Shown here: piece after piece, positions 8,796 to 17,309 of the stretch | Numbering within the stretch: position 1 is the first letter of the stretch | How the letters are laid out: each line of letters starts with the position of its first letter | Source: Chryseosolibacter sp036402075 | GTDB lineage: Bacteria > Bacteroidota > Bacteroidia > Cytophagales > Cyclobacteriaceae | Length of the DNA: 64,000 nt | Assembly (NCBI GenBank): GCA_036402075.1 | Contig: DASWTP010000066.1 | Coordinates: 1-64,000, forward strand | Direction of reading: 5' to 3' | Position numbers and translations under genes: made by a program | Notes under the pieces: generated by a model | What the model was told of the DNA's origin: nothing | The model's database searches: none | What the model saw: only the letters and a program-made list of their open reading frames with translations

Positions 8796-9718
8796 CAGAA
8801 GTATCGTGGGGAAACAATGCCTTTCATTTTGTAGCTAAGAATATATCCAACGAAAAATTCATGGCTTCCGATCTCCACCTGCCGGATCGGCCCAAGCGCC
8901 ACGATATAAGAGTATCCGATCCTTAGCTGATCGGTGACCTGGATTTCCGTCATAAAGTTCATCGACTTGGAAGACCTATAGGAGGCGCCCAGCCAGAGCA
9001 CTTCATCAACCAGGAAATTGGCGTTCAGGTCAAATTCAACGGGTCTGTTGTCCACCATTTTAAATAGTGTGTTCGGTTTGAACTTCAGCTTCCGACTAAT
9101 GCTGAGAACATATCCTGCGGAAAGAATGAGCGGCACGTTTTGGCGGATCGTTGTGAGTTCTGCGCCCCGGGTGAAAACATTATTCATCAGGTGTGGTGAA
9201 CTCAAGCCCACGTACCACGTTTGCTGCTTGCTGAGAAACGCTCCTGCACCAATGTTCGGCCTGTTCTGTGCCACGTTCTGCGCGAAAACGGGATCGGGTT
9301 GATATGTATCCAGCTGCGCGTAGTTGGCGCGATAAAAACTGTAACCCGCCTGCAGGGCCATCGACAAGCTGACATGGTCGGCAACAGGAATGCGATATGA
9401 ATAAATGCCATTCACACCAGTCTGATCAATCACCCCGATGCGATCATGCACGACCAAAGCCCCGACCGAAAATCGCTGATCAACCATGGGACTATGAATC
9501 GCCAGGCTTTGAGTAGTGGGTGCTCCAGGCAAACCAATGTTCTGAAAACGACTGAGCACGCTAATGCTGAGCGCCTTGTGTTCACCAGCATAAGCCGGGT
9601 TGATGGCCACTCCATTGAACATGTATTGGGCAAAGGTGGCCTGCTGCTGCGCCTCCGATGACAGCACTAAGAGCATTGAAACCAATAGAAGAAAGCTCTT
9701 CCTTGCCATTTCACTCAC
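8795..9718 (-). CDS. PorP/SprF family type IX secretion membrane protein
   Basis: A 307-residue outer-membrane barrel protein. A signal peptide (ending in LVLSSEAQQQ) is followed by the family hallmark FAQYMFNGVAINPAYAG. Further strands include RIGVIDQTGVNGIYSY and the closing RIGYSYIVALGPI and HEFFVGYILSY. Family members help deliver large T9SS cargo with CHU_C-type C-termini to the surface (SprF for SprB in Flavobacterium). Its start overlaps the end of the adhesin gene by 8 bases and its stop touches the OmpA start, so production of the three is coupled. It is most likely the dedicated secretion partner of the adhesin encoded just upstream. Confidence 0.92.
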   Translation of the reverse strand: MSEMARKSFLLLVSMLLVLSSEAQQQATFAQYMFNGVAINPAYAGEHKALSISVLSRFQNIGLPGAPTTQSLAIHSPMVDQRFSVGALVVHDRIGVIDQTGVNGIYSYRIPVADHVSLSMALQAGYSFYRANYAQLDTYQPDPVFAQNVAQNRPNIGAGAFLSKQQTWYVGLSSPHLMNNVFTRGAELTTIRQNVPLILSAGYVLSISRKLKFKPNTLFKMVDNRPVEFDLNANFLVDEVLWLGASYRSSKSMNFMTEIQVTDQLRIGYSYIVALGPIRQVEIGSHEFFVGYILSYKMKGIVSPRYF

Positions 9719-12700
9719 GTTTTAATACGACAAAGCCTTTCAGCACCGATTCTTGTGTTCCCAGGTTAATAGCATAGTAGTAGATGCCTTCCGGCAACGC
9801 ACCGCCAAAGAGTCCGTGATTACTTTCACCACGCCACATTTTATTCTCGTTGTTATAGCCTCTGAGTTCGAAAACGAGGTTATTGAACCGGTCGAAGACC
9901 TGCACACGGTTATCAGGATAGAAGTCGATTCCTTCTATTCGCCAGTAGTCATTGGCGCCATCGCCATTCGGAGAAAATGCCTCGTATGCTTTCAGCGGCA
10001 CATCCGTAATTTCTATTATGACCACTGCCTCACTGCACAATGCTGGATTTCCTTCATCGCAAACGGAATATCTGAGCTGATCGGCCCCGCGGTAGAACCT
10101 GTCGGATTGATAACTAAGTGTTCCGTCAGCATTGGCTGAAAATTGCCCATGGAGTGGCTCTTCAATCAGTGCAGTTTCCAAGCTGAGTACGTCTCCATCA
10201 ACATCGGAATCGTTGGCCAGCAAATTGATGGCACCTTCAACATTTCGCGATACAACGAGGGTGTCAGCTGCTGCCATCGGTGGATCGTTGACCGGTATCA
10301 CATCAACAATGATCTTCACTGTATTGCACAGGGCCGGGCTTTGATCGTCACACACCGTCACGTCCCAAACAACAGTTCCATTGAAGTCTTTTAGCGCGGT
10401 ATAAAGGAAACAGAATTCAATGTTTTGATAAAGTGAGATATTACCCCCTGCGTTTGTAAGCTTGGTGACCGATGAAAGAATAACTTCATCACCTTCCGGA
10501 TCGATGGCTTCAAAACAAAACACGCGCGTTGAATCTTCAGGTATCTGCACACGGAGCGTATCGCCAGGCAATCCATCAATCAGTATCCCCGGTGGTTGAT
10601 TCTCGCCTGGAATATCATCGGGGTCGGGTATGATTGGCGGATTCGGATCGGTCGGATCAGGAGTGTCGGGATCGTCCTGGACTTCAACAAAAATTTCACC
10701 GGTTGTGCAAACAAAAGGATCGTTTGGATCACAAAGCGTGATGCGGATCGTATCCTTCCCAACAAAACCTGGATCAGGAGTAAAGATAAAGCACAGGTCC
10801 GAACCATTCGGATCAGTTACCGTGCCTGAGTTTCCGGCAAGGACGTTATCAATTACCGCCTGATCATTTTCAACATCGGTGTATTGAATACAAATCTGCG
10901 TTGAAGTGTTTTCCTGAACTGTCGTTGTAGTTTGGGTGATGACGGAAGGGTCATTCACCGGCACGATCGTAATGGTAATCGTGGCTACATCGCACAATGT
11001 GCCTGACGTCTCATCACATACCGTGACCGTTGCCGTTACTGTTCCGTTAAAGTTTGGTGTTGGAACAAACGAGAAACACAGCGCATCGGTAATGGTAAAT
11101 GTTCCCCCAGTCGACACATTGGTGAACCCATCAATATGACTAGGGTCCCCATCCGGATCAGTCACATTAATGCACTCATTCAATGGCGTGTCCTCATCGA
11201 TCGTGTATTGGAGGTCATCGATCGGGTTGTTGTTCTCATCAACAATCACTGGCGGATTGTTTACACCGGGGAAATCAATGAAGCTCAAGAACGTGTTGCT
11301 GTTGGCCACACCGTCTGAAACCGTGAATGAGACTCTTCGCGTGAGGAGTGAAGGCGACCCATTGGAATTCGTATAAATAATGGATTGCAAGGCCGCGATA
11401 TAATTGGCTAATGAAGCGGTGCCGTTCAGTGTCAGCACACCCGTTGTTGCATTGTAAGCTCCTGAAATCCCGTTTTGGTTTGTAAAGACGAGTGCGTCTT
11501 CGGTGCTGACAAAATTATTGCTGATCGCCACGGAGGCTCCGGTGAGTGAAGTATGGTCCAGGTCGGAAATATTGATTTCATCATTAACCTGCATCGAATT
11601 CACAAACGGAAAGAGGATCGTGGGCGCGGAGACAACAGGAGCATCGTTGACAGGCTGCACCGTGACCGTGTTGGAAAATGTGTTGCTGTCATCGAGCCCA
11701 TCATTTACAACAATGCTGACAGTACGAAGGCTGGCCGTTGGATTGTCGCTTGTATTGGCGTACCGTAAACTTCTCAAGGTCGATTGCCAGCCGGCCAGTG
11801 ACGCGCTTCCTGTCAATGTTAGAATACCTGTCGTGGAATTGAATGAACCAGCAATTCCAGCGGCTGCTGAAAACTGTAAGAGGTCTTCGGCCGAAACATA
11901 GCCATTGATCATAACTGTTGCCTCATCCAGTTCGGTATCGTCTTCATCGGTGATCGTGAGCGTTTCGGCCAAAAGTTTTGCGGGTTCATTTTCAACATAT
12001 GTGACGGGGCTGCCTACCCCCGACAGTACCGGTGGAATGTTTTGAATGACAATCGTGAAACTGGTGCCGGAGCTTGCCCTGCCACTGTTACATTGGCCAA
12101 ATGCTTTCGCCTGTGCGGTGATTGAATCTCCAATAGCAAGTGGCGTTGCGAGCACCTTCAGCCATGAGCCATCGCTTTGCGTGTCTACCGTGTCGCGCTC
12201 CTTCAATGCTTTTGAGCTGTCAAAAACACTAATGTAGATCTCAGCTCCGGCAATCGACCTTCCGGTGATATCGCTTTCACCAGCTTTGAGGGGAATGTTA
12301 ATTGTGGGCCGCGGAGTAAAGCCAACCCGGAAACCCTGACAAGTCGGACACAGATTAGTTAATGCGGTTGGACATTGGTTAGTTGCCAACTCCAGGAACG
12401 CGCAGGAGTTGCAGCCTGCATAATCGGAATCGTCCAGTCCTCCTATGTCGGAGATTTTGCCAGACATCGCGCAGGTAGCGGATACGTTCGTCAATGCAAC
12501 GATCCGGAGCTCTGTATTCTGTGAAATCTGGAAGAGCGATTGCAGGTCCGCAAACGGAACGTAGAAATCGTAAAAATAATCAGGGTCCGAGCAGCTGACT
12601 TCATCAGCAATGGAGATCTGAAAGTGAGAGCTCAGATTATACCGGACCAACTCATTAGGGCAACTTTCAATTCCGTCAATATTGTAGACATAGATTCCCT

Positions 12701-13178
12701 TGGTTTGATTCTTAATGAGCGTAATATCGATTTCGAAGCCTGGATTGTCCGGAGTTGAGTTGGGATCGTCTGTTCCAACGTTTCCATCGGTATCGATTAA
12801 TATAGAGTAAGCCTCAACGCTCGGTTGATCTTTAGCCACACGGAAACGGAAAATCAGGTTGCCTCCCTTCAGCACACCGTAAACTGAAAATCCTCTGTTA
12901 TCATATGTCAGCTCGGTGGTACCACAATTAGCACCCGCCTGAATGTCGTTCAACACTTCGCCATCGGCCGACTTCGGAAGACCGAACATCGGGATCTCGA
13001 ATTCATCTACATTGTAGCCATCGTTTGAAAAGCCAGCAGTTGTTGTGGAAACAAAACCGTCTCCATTCGGGTCGAGAATGCTCGTTGAGGCAGGCGAAAT
13101 GATCTTTCCACGCTGCGCAAGCGCACTAGTGGCCAGCGCAAGACACGCCAGCGTGGATATAGTTATAAGTTTAGTCAA
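9711..13178 (-). CDS. Giant secreted adhesin with cadherin-like repeats and gliding-type (CHU_C) T9SS C-terminus
   Basis: A 1155-residue surface protein. Signal peptide (LACLALATSALAQ); an N-terminal region of about 300 residues with many Cys and Asp (ILDPNGDGFVS); two related cadherin-like repeats of about 110 residues (each with LTITDEDD- or INISDLDH-like edges and SLAGW or SLANY); then several Asp/Asn-rich tandem domains with FNGTVTATVTVCDE and VIPVNDPP linkers suited to calcium binding. The C-terminus (YEAFSPNGDGANDYWRI, VQVFDRFNNLVFE, EGIYYYAINLG) is the gliding-motility-associated sorting domain. The start codon is TTG; no ATG lies in frame nearby and the signal peptide begins here. It is the first gene of the PorP/SprF-OmpA unit. 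Confidence 0.9.
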   Translation of the reverse strand: MTKLITISTLACLALATSALAQRGKIISPASTSILDPNGDGFVSTTTAGFSNDGYNVDEFEIPMFGLPKSADGEVLNDIQAGANCGTTELTYDNRGFSVYGVLKGGNLIFRFRVAKDQPSVEAYSILIDTDGNVGTDDPNSTPDNPGFEIDITLIKNQTKGIYVYNIDGIESCPNELVRYNLSSHFQISIADEVSCSDPDYFYDFYVPFADLQSLFQISQNTELRIVALTNVSATCAMSGKISDIGGLDDSDYAGCNSCAFLELATNQCPTALTNLCPTCQGFRVGFTPRPTINIPLKAGESDITGRSIAGAEIYISVFDSSKALKERDTVDTQSDGSWLKVLATPLAIGDSITAQAKAFGQCNSGRASSGTSFTIVIQNIPPVLSGVGSPVTYVENEPAKLLAETLTITDEDDTELDEATVMINGYVSAEDLLQFSAAAGIAGSFNSTTGILTLTGSASLAGWQSTLRSLRYANTSDNPTASLRTVSIVVNDGLDDSNTFSNTVTVQPVNDAPVVSAPTILFPFVNSMQVNDEINISDLDHTSLTGASVAISNNFVSTEDALVFTNQNGISGAYNATTGVLTLNGTASLANYIAALQSIIYTNSNGSPSLLTRRVSFTVSDGVANSNTFLSFIDFPGVNNPPVIVDENNNPIDDLQYTIDEDTPLNECINVTDPDGDPSHIDGFTNVSTGGTFTITDALCFSFVPTPNFNGTVTATVTVCDETSGTLCDVATITITIVPVNDPSVITQTTTTVQENTSTQICIQYTDVENDQAVIDNVLAGNSGTVTDPNGSDLCFIFTPDPGFVGKDTIRITLCDPNDPFVCTTGEIFVEVQDDPDTPDPTDPNPPIIPDPDDIPGENQPPGILIDGLPGDTLRVQIPEDSTRVFCFEAIDPEGDEVILSSVTKLTNAGGNISLYQNIEFCFLYTALKDFNGTVVWDVTVCDDQSPALCNTVKIIVDVIPVNDPPMAAADTLVVSRNVEGAINLLANDSDVDGDVLSLETALIEEPLHGQFSANADGTLSYQSDRFYRGADQLRYSVCDEGNPALCSEAVVIIEITDVPLKAYEAFSPNGDGANDYWRIEGIDFYPDNRVQVFDRFNNLVFELRGYNNENKMWRGESNHGLFGGALPEGIYYYAINLGTQESVLKGFVVLKRE

Positions 13179-13502
13179 GTGGGGGACCTCTAAACTCAGG
13201 GAATATAAGAAAAATCTAACTTAGGTTTATATTTTAAGAGGTTTACTTTAAGGAAATACACCGTACTGGGTAGTTGATTATCAGGCGTTAACGTGGAGCA
13301 GTCTTCTGAGCCAGACATTTTTGTATCGAAAGGAACGTTTTGATCCCTGAAAACCGTTAACCAATTAATAGAAAGAAAAAGCGAGCTAGTCCGGATTATT
13401 ACAGCATCTTTGCGGCTCGCAAGGTATTCCAGAACCCGTCCTGTCGTACATCTCGGCTCTAATACCACCAATAAATTAACCTTTTACACATTTTATTAGT
13501 TG
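13179..13502. other. Divergent intergenic region
   Basis: It separates the TTG-started adhesin operon (minus) from the RRM gene (plus). It is AT-rich near both ends, as expected for two promoters. A 91-codon minus-strand frame spans it but has no family resemblance, and its predicted composition is unlike its neighbours. No repeat or clear hairpin was seen. Confidence 0.5.
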
Positions 13503-13808
13503 ATGAACATTTATGTAGGAAACCTCAGTCGCCAGGCGGCTGAGTCGGAAGTGCGTGCGCTTTTTGAAGCGTTCGGAGAAGTTAAATCAGTAAAGCTTGT
13601 CAAAGATTTCCAGACGGGTGAGCCTCGAGGTTTCGCCTTCGTGGAAATGCCCGTAAAAGAGCAGGCTAACGAAGCCATCAATGCTCTTGATTCAAAAGAA
13701 TTTCAACGCAGAACATTAAAAGTAAATGAAGCCAAGCCAAAAGGCCCGGTGGTTTACAACAGTTTCAGCAGCCAGTATGGCTACAAAAATCGCTTTGAGA
13801 AATATTAA
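13503..13808 (+). CDS. Single-RRM RNA-binding protein
   Basis: A 101-residue protein consisting of one RNA recognition motif. RNP2 is IYVGNL (residues 3-8) and RNP1 is RGFAFVEM (42-49), both with the aromatic residues needed to stack on RNA bases. A short basic tail (YGYKNRFEKY) follows. Such small RRM proteins are common in Bacteroidota and Cyanobacteria and bind single-stranded RNA, with roles proposed in post-transcriptional control. ATG at 13503 is preferred over a TTG one codon earlier. A strong bidirectional terminator follows 19 bases after the stop. Confidence 0.93.
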   Translation: MNIYVGNLSRQAAESEVRALFEAFGEVKSVKLVKDFQTGEPRGFAFVEMPVKEQANEAINALDSKEFQRRTLKVNEAKPKGPVVYNSFSSQYGYKNRFEKY

Positions 13809-13827
13809 TGTCAGGGCATTGTGAAAA

Positions 13828-13858
13828 AAAAACCAACCTGCTTCGGGTTGGTTTTTTT
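13828..13858. terminator. Bidirectional rho-independent terminator
   Basis: A perfect 11-bp stem, AAAAACCAACC (13828-13838) with GGTTGGTTTTT (13846-13856), and a 7-base loop containing TTCG. T-runs follow on both strands. It lies between the convergent RRM and DUF2911 genes and should stop transcription from both sides. Confidence 0.92.
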
Positions 13859-13861
13859 GCC

Positions 13862-14407
13862 CTATTGGGCTTTCACCGGGATAATAAACCGCGTGTCAGA
13901 CCATTCGAATATCATATTGATACCCTCGCCAGCCGGGGCCAGTGATATGGTGAACTGTTCCACAGGAGAGGAAATCTTTTCAACGGGTACTTTGGTTTTC
14001 AGTACGTCAAGGTCATAGTCAGGCTCGTATGCTCCCCACTTGCCTATCTCTGTATTCACACCGATTTCAAAGGTCTGCTCACCTGGAATTGCATAAAGTC
14101 GATAGGTTCCAGCCTTCAGGGGTGAATTGTTCAAGAGCACATCGCGGTTGAATGTCACTTCCGTGGACTCGTTCGCTCCCAGTCGCCAGTATTTCCCGTA
14201 AGGCTGAAGTGCGTTTTGACTTTCCGGGCCAAAGATCAGACGGCCTCGCACCGATGGCCTGCTATATGAGATGTTAACCGTTATCCCGCCAGAGGTTAAG
14301 GTTGCGTTTCCTTGTGGACTTAACGATCGGTTGCGATACATCAGGTACGCGTAAGCCGCGCCAAGCAGAACTACAAGTGCCAGAACGCCAATGACGATCT
14401 TTTTCAT
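13862..14407 (-). CDS. DUF2911 family membrane-anchored protein
   Basis: A 181-residue protein with one N-terminal membrane helix or uncleaved signal (IVIGVLALVVLLGAAYAYLMY), then a beta-rich DUF2911 domain. Family features are VNISYSRPSVRGRLIFG, the conserved YGKYWRLGANESTEVTF, and PLKAGTYRLYAIPGEQTFEI. Bacteroidota often carry several such periplasmic proteins; no activity is established. ATG at 14407 is chosen because the membrane segment starts there and longer versions would overlap the next gene. It ends on the shared terminator. The neighbouring small gene upstream runs in the same direction. Confidence 0.88.
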   Translation of the reverse strand: MKKIVIGVLALVVLLGAAYAYLMYRNRSLSPQGNATLTSGGITVNISYSRPSVRGRLIFGPESQNALQPYGKYWRLGANESTEVTFNRDVLLNNSPLKAGTYRLYAIPGEQTFEIGVNTEIGKWGAYEPDYDLDVLKTKVPVEKISSPVEQFTISLAPAGEGINMIFEWSDTRFIIPVKAQ

Positions 14408-14493
14408 AACAGGTTTTGGTTTGGGCTTAAAGATAAGAAAAGAATTGAAACCGGCTTTGCTTATGCGGCTGACGTACGCGACTGAACAAGAAA

Positions 14494-14712
14494 TCAGCTC
14501 ACCACGAACCACTCCCCCTTTTCATTTTTGGAGTAACTCAGCCCGTTGCTCATCACGTATATGGTCCTACCGCGATCGTCTGTAAAATTCTTTTGCTCGT
14601 AGACACGAATGCCACCATTCTCGCGCGTCAGGAAAACAGTCAGCGCATGAAGCGTTGGCGCGACTTCATTTAGCCACTGATCATCGGTTTCACGTACAAA
14701 TGCCTGACTCAT
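14494..14712 (-). CDS. Small conserved-looking hypothetical protein (72 aa)
   Basis: A 72-residue soluble protein, rich in charged and aromatic residues, with no signal peptide or membrane helix. The sequence has a helix-rich N-terminus (DDQWLNEVAPTLHALTVFL) and a beta-like C-terminus (GRTIYVMSNGLSYS and GEWFVV). It sits between the DoxX and DUF2911 genes on the same strand with only about 20 bases to DoxX, which supports its being a real gene. I recognise no family. Confidence 0.65.
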   Translation of the reverse strand: MSQAFVRETDDQWLNEVAPTLHALTVFLTRENGGIRVYEQKNFTDDRGRTIYVMSNGLSYSKNEKGEWFVVS

Positions 14713-14731
14713 ATCTATTACGTTGAAAAAA

Positions 14732-15148
14732 TCAATACCACTGCGACCAAAGTCGCTTCACACCATAGCCACTATCACCGACAAAGAAGAACAACAGCGA
14801 AAAGAGAAAAAATAAAAACGGGTGCTGTCCATCCGTAAAGATCTTGCTTCCGCCCATAACCACCGTTATGAAAACAAATGTGGCCATCAAAAAAACTGAA
14901 GCGGCCCGTATCCAGATTCCAAGAATGAAACATAGGCCTCCGATAAATTCAACACCTTTACCGACATAAGCTGAAAATAACGGGAGCGGTACATTCAAGT
15001 CGGTGAGCCACGGCTGATACGACAGCATCTCCTCGCTATTGAACAGCTGACTGCCGTGAACGATCAGCAACAGTCCAACGACAATTCGGACAGCGGCCAC
15101 GCCTTTCATTGAAAGAGGTTCAGAAGAATTCAACCACATCATCGGCAA
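14732..15148 (-). CDS. DoxX family membrane protein
   Basis: A 138-residue protein with four membrane helices. It shows the DoxX-like pattern: RIVVGLLLIVHGSQLF in the first helix, then YVGKGVEFIGGLCFILGIW, FLMATFVFITVVMGG and a last helix near FLFFLFSLLFFFVGD. DoxX-like proteins are small inner-membrane proteins linked to oxidative-stress complexes or quinone/thiosulphate chemistry in different lineages; here the role is unknown. The start could be either of two nearby Met codons (15148 or a few codons later). Cotranscription with the 72-aa gene is likely. Confidence 0.85.
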   Translation of the reverse strand: MPMMWLNSSEPLSMKGVAAVRIVVGLLLIVHGSQLFNSEEMLSYQPWLTDLNVPLPLFSAYVGKGVEFIGGLCFILGIWIRAASVFLMATFVFITVVMGGSKIFTDGQHPFLFFLFSLLFFFVGDSGYGVKRLWSQWY

Positions 15149-15203
15149 TTTTTAGAAGGAAGGTACGCAGAATTGACGCGTCATAAAAACAACAGCGACC
15201 GGC

Positions 15204-15242
15204 AAAAAAAACGCAAGCTGCACTTACGGGAAGCAGCTTGCG
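15204..15242 (-). terminator. Rho-independent terminator (minus strand)
   Basis: CGCAAGCTGC (15212-15221) pairs perfectly with GCAGCTTGCG (15233-15242); an A-run on the plus strand at 15204-15211 gives the T-tail for minus-strand transcripts. It lies downstream of the small two-helix protein gene. Confidence 0.85.
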
Positions 15243-15378
15243 CTCATTAGTTGTAGTTGGAAAACGAGACGGTAAGTTTTTCCCGACTATCGTTGCTGCG
15301 CTTCGTAAACCGGTTAAAATACGTCTCGCGGTGAGTTAAAAATATTTATGCCATATTCATATAAGATAAAGGTGTACA

Positions 15379-15603
15379 TCAGATCGCCTTCAACACCCGG
15401 AAGGGAAACATGAGGATGGCTCCAATAAATTTAAAGACGACCTCGAGTGTAAATCCTACGATCCGGAACGGAAGGAGAATGAGCCAGATGATCGGAAAAA
15501 GAAAAAGAATAATCAGGGCCAGCGGCCAGCACAGCACAAAGAGTAAACACCAAAGTATCAGTGCAAGAAACGTTCGCATAGTGGTTTGTTTATTTTGATC
15601 CAT
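15379..15603 (-). CDS. Small two-helix membrane protein (74 aa)
   Basis: Starting at ATG 15603, the protein has a short polar N-terminus (MDQNKQTTMR), then two closely spaced hydrophobic segments (LALILWCLLFVLCWPLALII and LFLFPIIWLILLP), and a third amphipathic stretch ending PFRVLKAI. An upstream in-frame Met would add 25 residues with no clear feature. It ends before a strong terminator. Proteins of this type are frequent, unstudied envelope peptides. Confidence 0.7.
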   Translation of the reverse strand: MDQNKQTTMRTFLALILWCLLFVLCWPLALIILFLFPIIWLILLPFRIVGFTLEVVFKFIGAILMFPFRVLKAI

Positions 15604-15710
15604 GCAAACGCGCAGCCAAAAAATAATGGCGCGAAATGAAGCAGAAAAGACAAGTGGAGAGCAGGACAGTATTCGCAAGTGTACAGCCTACTGTTCGGAG
15701 ATGTACAGCG

Positions 15711-16343
15711 TTACTTCCTGTAGACGAACGTGAGATCATCCCCGTGAGTGCCCGCCATCAAGAGCGTTCCATATACGATCTCCCCAGGGTCTACCACTTT
15801 GTTCCAGATGGCATTCCGGTCAAGGGTCTCGATGTTTATGCGGTTCGCCTTGCTGGCACGGATAGCATTGCCAATTCCGATAACGGCCCCGACAGGAAGA
15901 AAGAAAACGTTCGTATCCACGTTCCCGCTCGCATCGGTCTCCCAGCTTACCACCCAGGGGCCATATAATGCGTGAAGCAAATGCCGACCTGTTCGTTGTT
16001 TCACCTTCTCGCCATACTCCATGGGCGTATAAAGGCGTCTGGCGGAACCGTTGGGTCCGAAGACGCGTAAATTAGCAGGACTTAATTCGATCGTTTCCAG
16101 CGAGCGATTCTCCACACGTACCGCCACCGCAATCATCCCGAACTTACGCTCCTTCTTTGTATACCATTTGTTGCGTGACGCATATTGTATGTTGTGTGCA
16201 TAGCTTACCTCTACATCATTGCTCACCTGGGCATCGAAATAGGAAAATCGATCAAGCTTTACAGGCTTGTAGGATGATGCACATGAAAAGAATAACAGGC
16301 TGGGTACGATGAGGAAGAATCGGGAGGCTTTCAGGTTCCACAT
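15711..16343 (-). CDS. Hypothetical lipoprotein (210 aa)
   Basis: A lipobox LFFSC places the anchored Cys at residue 21. The mature protein has a beta-sandwich look with AVAVRVENRSLETIELSPAN, reminiscent of DUF-type extracytoplasmic beta domains that describe a 'bonus' conserved strand pair. A glycine-rich hydrophobic stretch (FFLPVGAVIGIGNAI) follows near residue 150 and could be a membrane-touching loop. The C-terminus is VVDPGEIVYGTLLMAG and ends in a strand (DDLTFVYRK). No function is recognised. It stands alone between terminators on the minus strand. Confidence 0.75.
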   Translation of the reverse strand: MWNLKASRFFLIVPSLLFFSCASSYKPVKLDRFSYFDAQVSNDVEVSYAHNIQYASRNKWYTKKERKFGMIAVAVRVENRSLETIELSPANLRVFGPNGSARRLYTPMEYGEKVKQRTGRHLLHALYGPWVVSWETDASGNVDTNVFFLPVGAVIGIGNAIRASKANRINIETLDRNAIWNKVVDPGEIVYGTLLMAGTHGDDLTFVYRK

Positions 16344-16390
16344 TGGCAGAGTCGGGTTTGCTCAAAGATACAAACAGCCAGCAGCACTGC

Positions 16391-16428
16391 AAAAAAAAAG
16401 CCGCTACGATCTACGATCATAACGGCTT
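16391..16428 (-). terminator. Rho-independent terminator (minus strand)
   Basis: AAGCCG at 16398-16403 pairs with CGGCTT at 16423-16428. The inner stem uses GATC/GATC, and the two odd positions become G-U pairs only when read as minus-strand RNA, followed by a run of U (plus-strand A-run 16391-16399). It therefore terminates the YceI-like gene. Confidence 0.85.
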
Positions 16429-16446
16429 CCCGTAAGGAGTGCGTTT

Positions 16447-17133
16447 TTATTGCATGGCCTCTGCTGCCCGCTGGGCTTCGAGGTAAAGTTCAATGTTCAC
16501 CGTTTCCGAAATGAATTTATCACCGAGCGTCTTGTCGTTCCCATAATTCATCTGCCACTGTGTTCGATCAATATCGAAATTTGCTTTTGCCTTCAGCGTC
16601 TTACCATCGAGGTCTACTTTCGCTGGGAAGGTGATGTTTTTGGTAACATCCTTTAATTTCAGGTTTCCGCTGATGCTGAAGTTAGCGCCTTCCACCAGTG
16701 ACTTTTCTCCATCCCTGGGTTGCCACGGCATTACATTGGTGATTTCAAAAGTTGCTGTTCCAAACTTTGAGGCGTCAAAAAAGTCGCCACTCAACAAATG
16801 CGGACGCAACTTTTCCTTAATGCCCGGATCGCGCTGCTCCATTTGCATGGAGTTAATGTTGATCACAAACGAGCCGCCTGAAATCGAATCGTTATTTACT
16901 GCCACAGCCCCATAGTTGAGCTTGAAAGTACCCGGATGGTTCTTGCCGACACCGTTGCCGGTAAATTTTACATACGATCGCGCTGTATCTACTGCGAAGG
17001 AAATGCCAGTCGCAGCCACAGCTTGTTCTTTTTCTGTAATCTTCGCATCGTCACCCTTTGGCGCTTTGTCGCAGGCTGCGAGCGAAAATAGAAATGCAGC
17101 GACCACCAGGATCGTTTGGATATGCTTCTTCAT
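16447..17133 (-). CDS. YceI-like lipoprotein (lipocalin-type)
   Basis: A 228-residue protein with a lipobox (FLFSLAAC, Cys21) and a YceI domain over most of the rest. Diagnostic parts are FAVDTARSYVKFTGNG, GSFVININSMQ, KFGTATFEITNV, SISGNLKLKDVTKNITFPA and FDIDRTQWQMNYGND. YceI proteins bind polyisoprenoids or other hydrophobic molecules in a lipocalin-like barrel; the lipid anchor places this one at a membrane face of the periplasm. The start at 17133 is where the signal begins; an upstream in-frame Met would add 24 residues. A TATATTTT box lies shortly upstream on the minus strand. Confidence 0.9.
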   Translation of the reverse strand: MKKHIQTILVVAAFLFSLAACDKAPKGDDAKITEKEQAVAATGISFAVDTARSYVKFTGNGVGKNHPGTFKLNYGAVAVNNDSISGGSFVININSMQMEQRDPGIKEKLRPHLLSGDFFDASKFGTATFEITNVMPWQPRDGEKSLVEGANFSISGNLKLKDVTKNITFPAKVDLDGKTLKAKANFDIDRTQWQMNYGNDKTLGDKFISETVNIELYLEAQRAAEAMQ

Positions 17134-17309
17134 TTTAAAGATGTTTTTGCGCATGAGGAAAAAAAATATACCGTTGACAACCGTCAGCCGATCACGTGGA
17201 CCCATTCAAAGATGAAGCGCCTGGCTGCTTTGGCGGTCTGGTGCCCGATGGTCAGTGAAGCGGCTGGCACAGAATTTTTCAAAATAAGCTTTCGCGGAAA
17301 GCCGAACCG

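Noticed and set aside
11503..11901. 132-codon plus-strand frame opposite the adhesin gene
   Set aside because: It is a mirror frame of a gene with strong domain evidence (cadherin-like repeats); its own sequence has no signal or family features.
13196..13471. 91-codon minus-strand frame in the divergent region between the adhesin and RRM genes
   Set aside because: No recognisable motif, unlike the composition of neighbours, and it would fill the promoter region of both flanking genes.
14408..14512. Upstream extension of the DUF2911 gene to 14512
   Set aside because: It would overlap the 72-residue gene and place 35 leader-like residues before the membrane helix.
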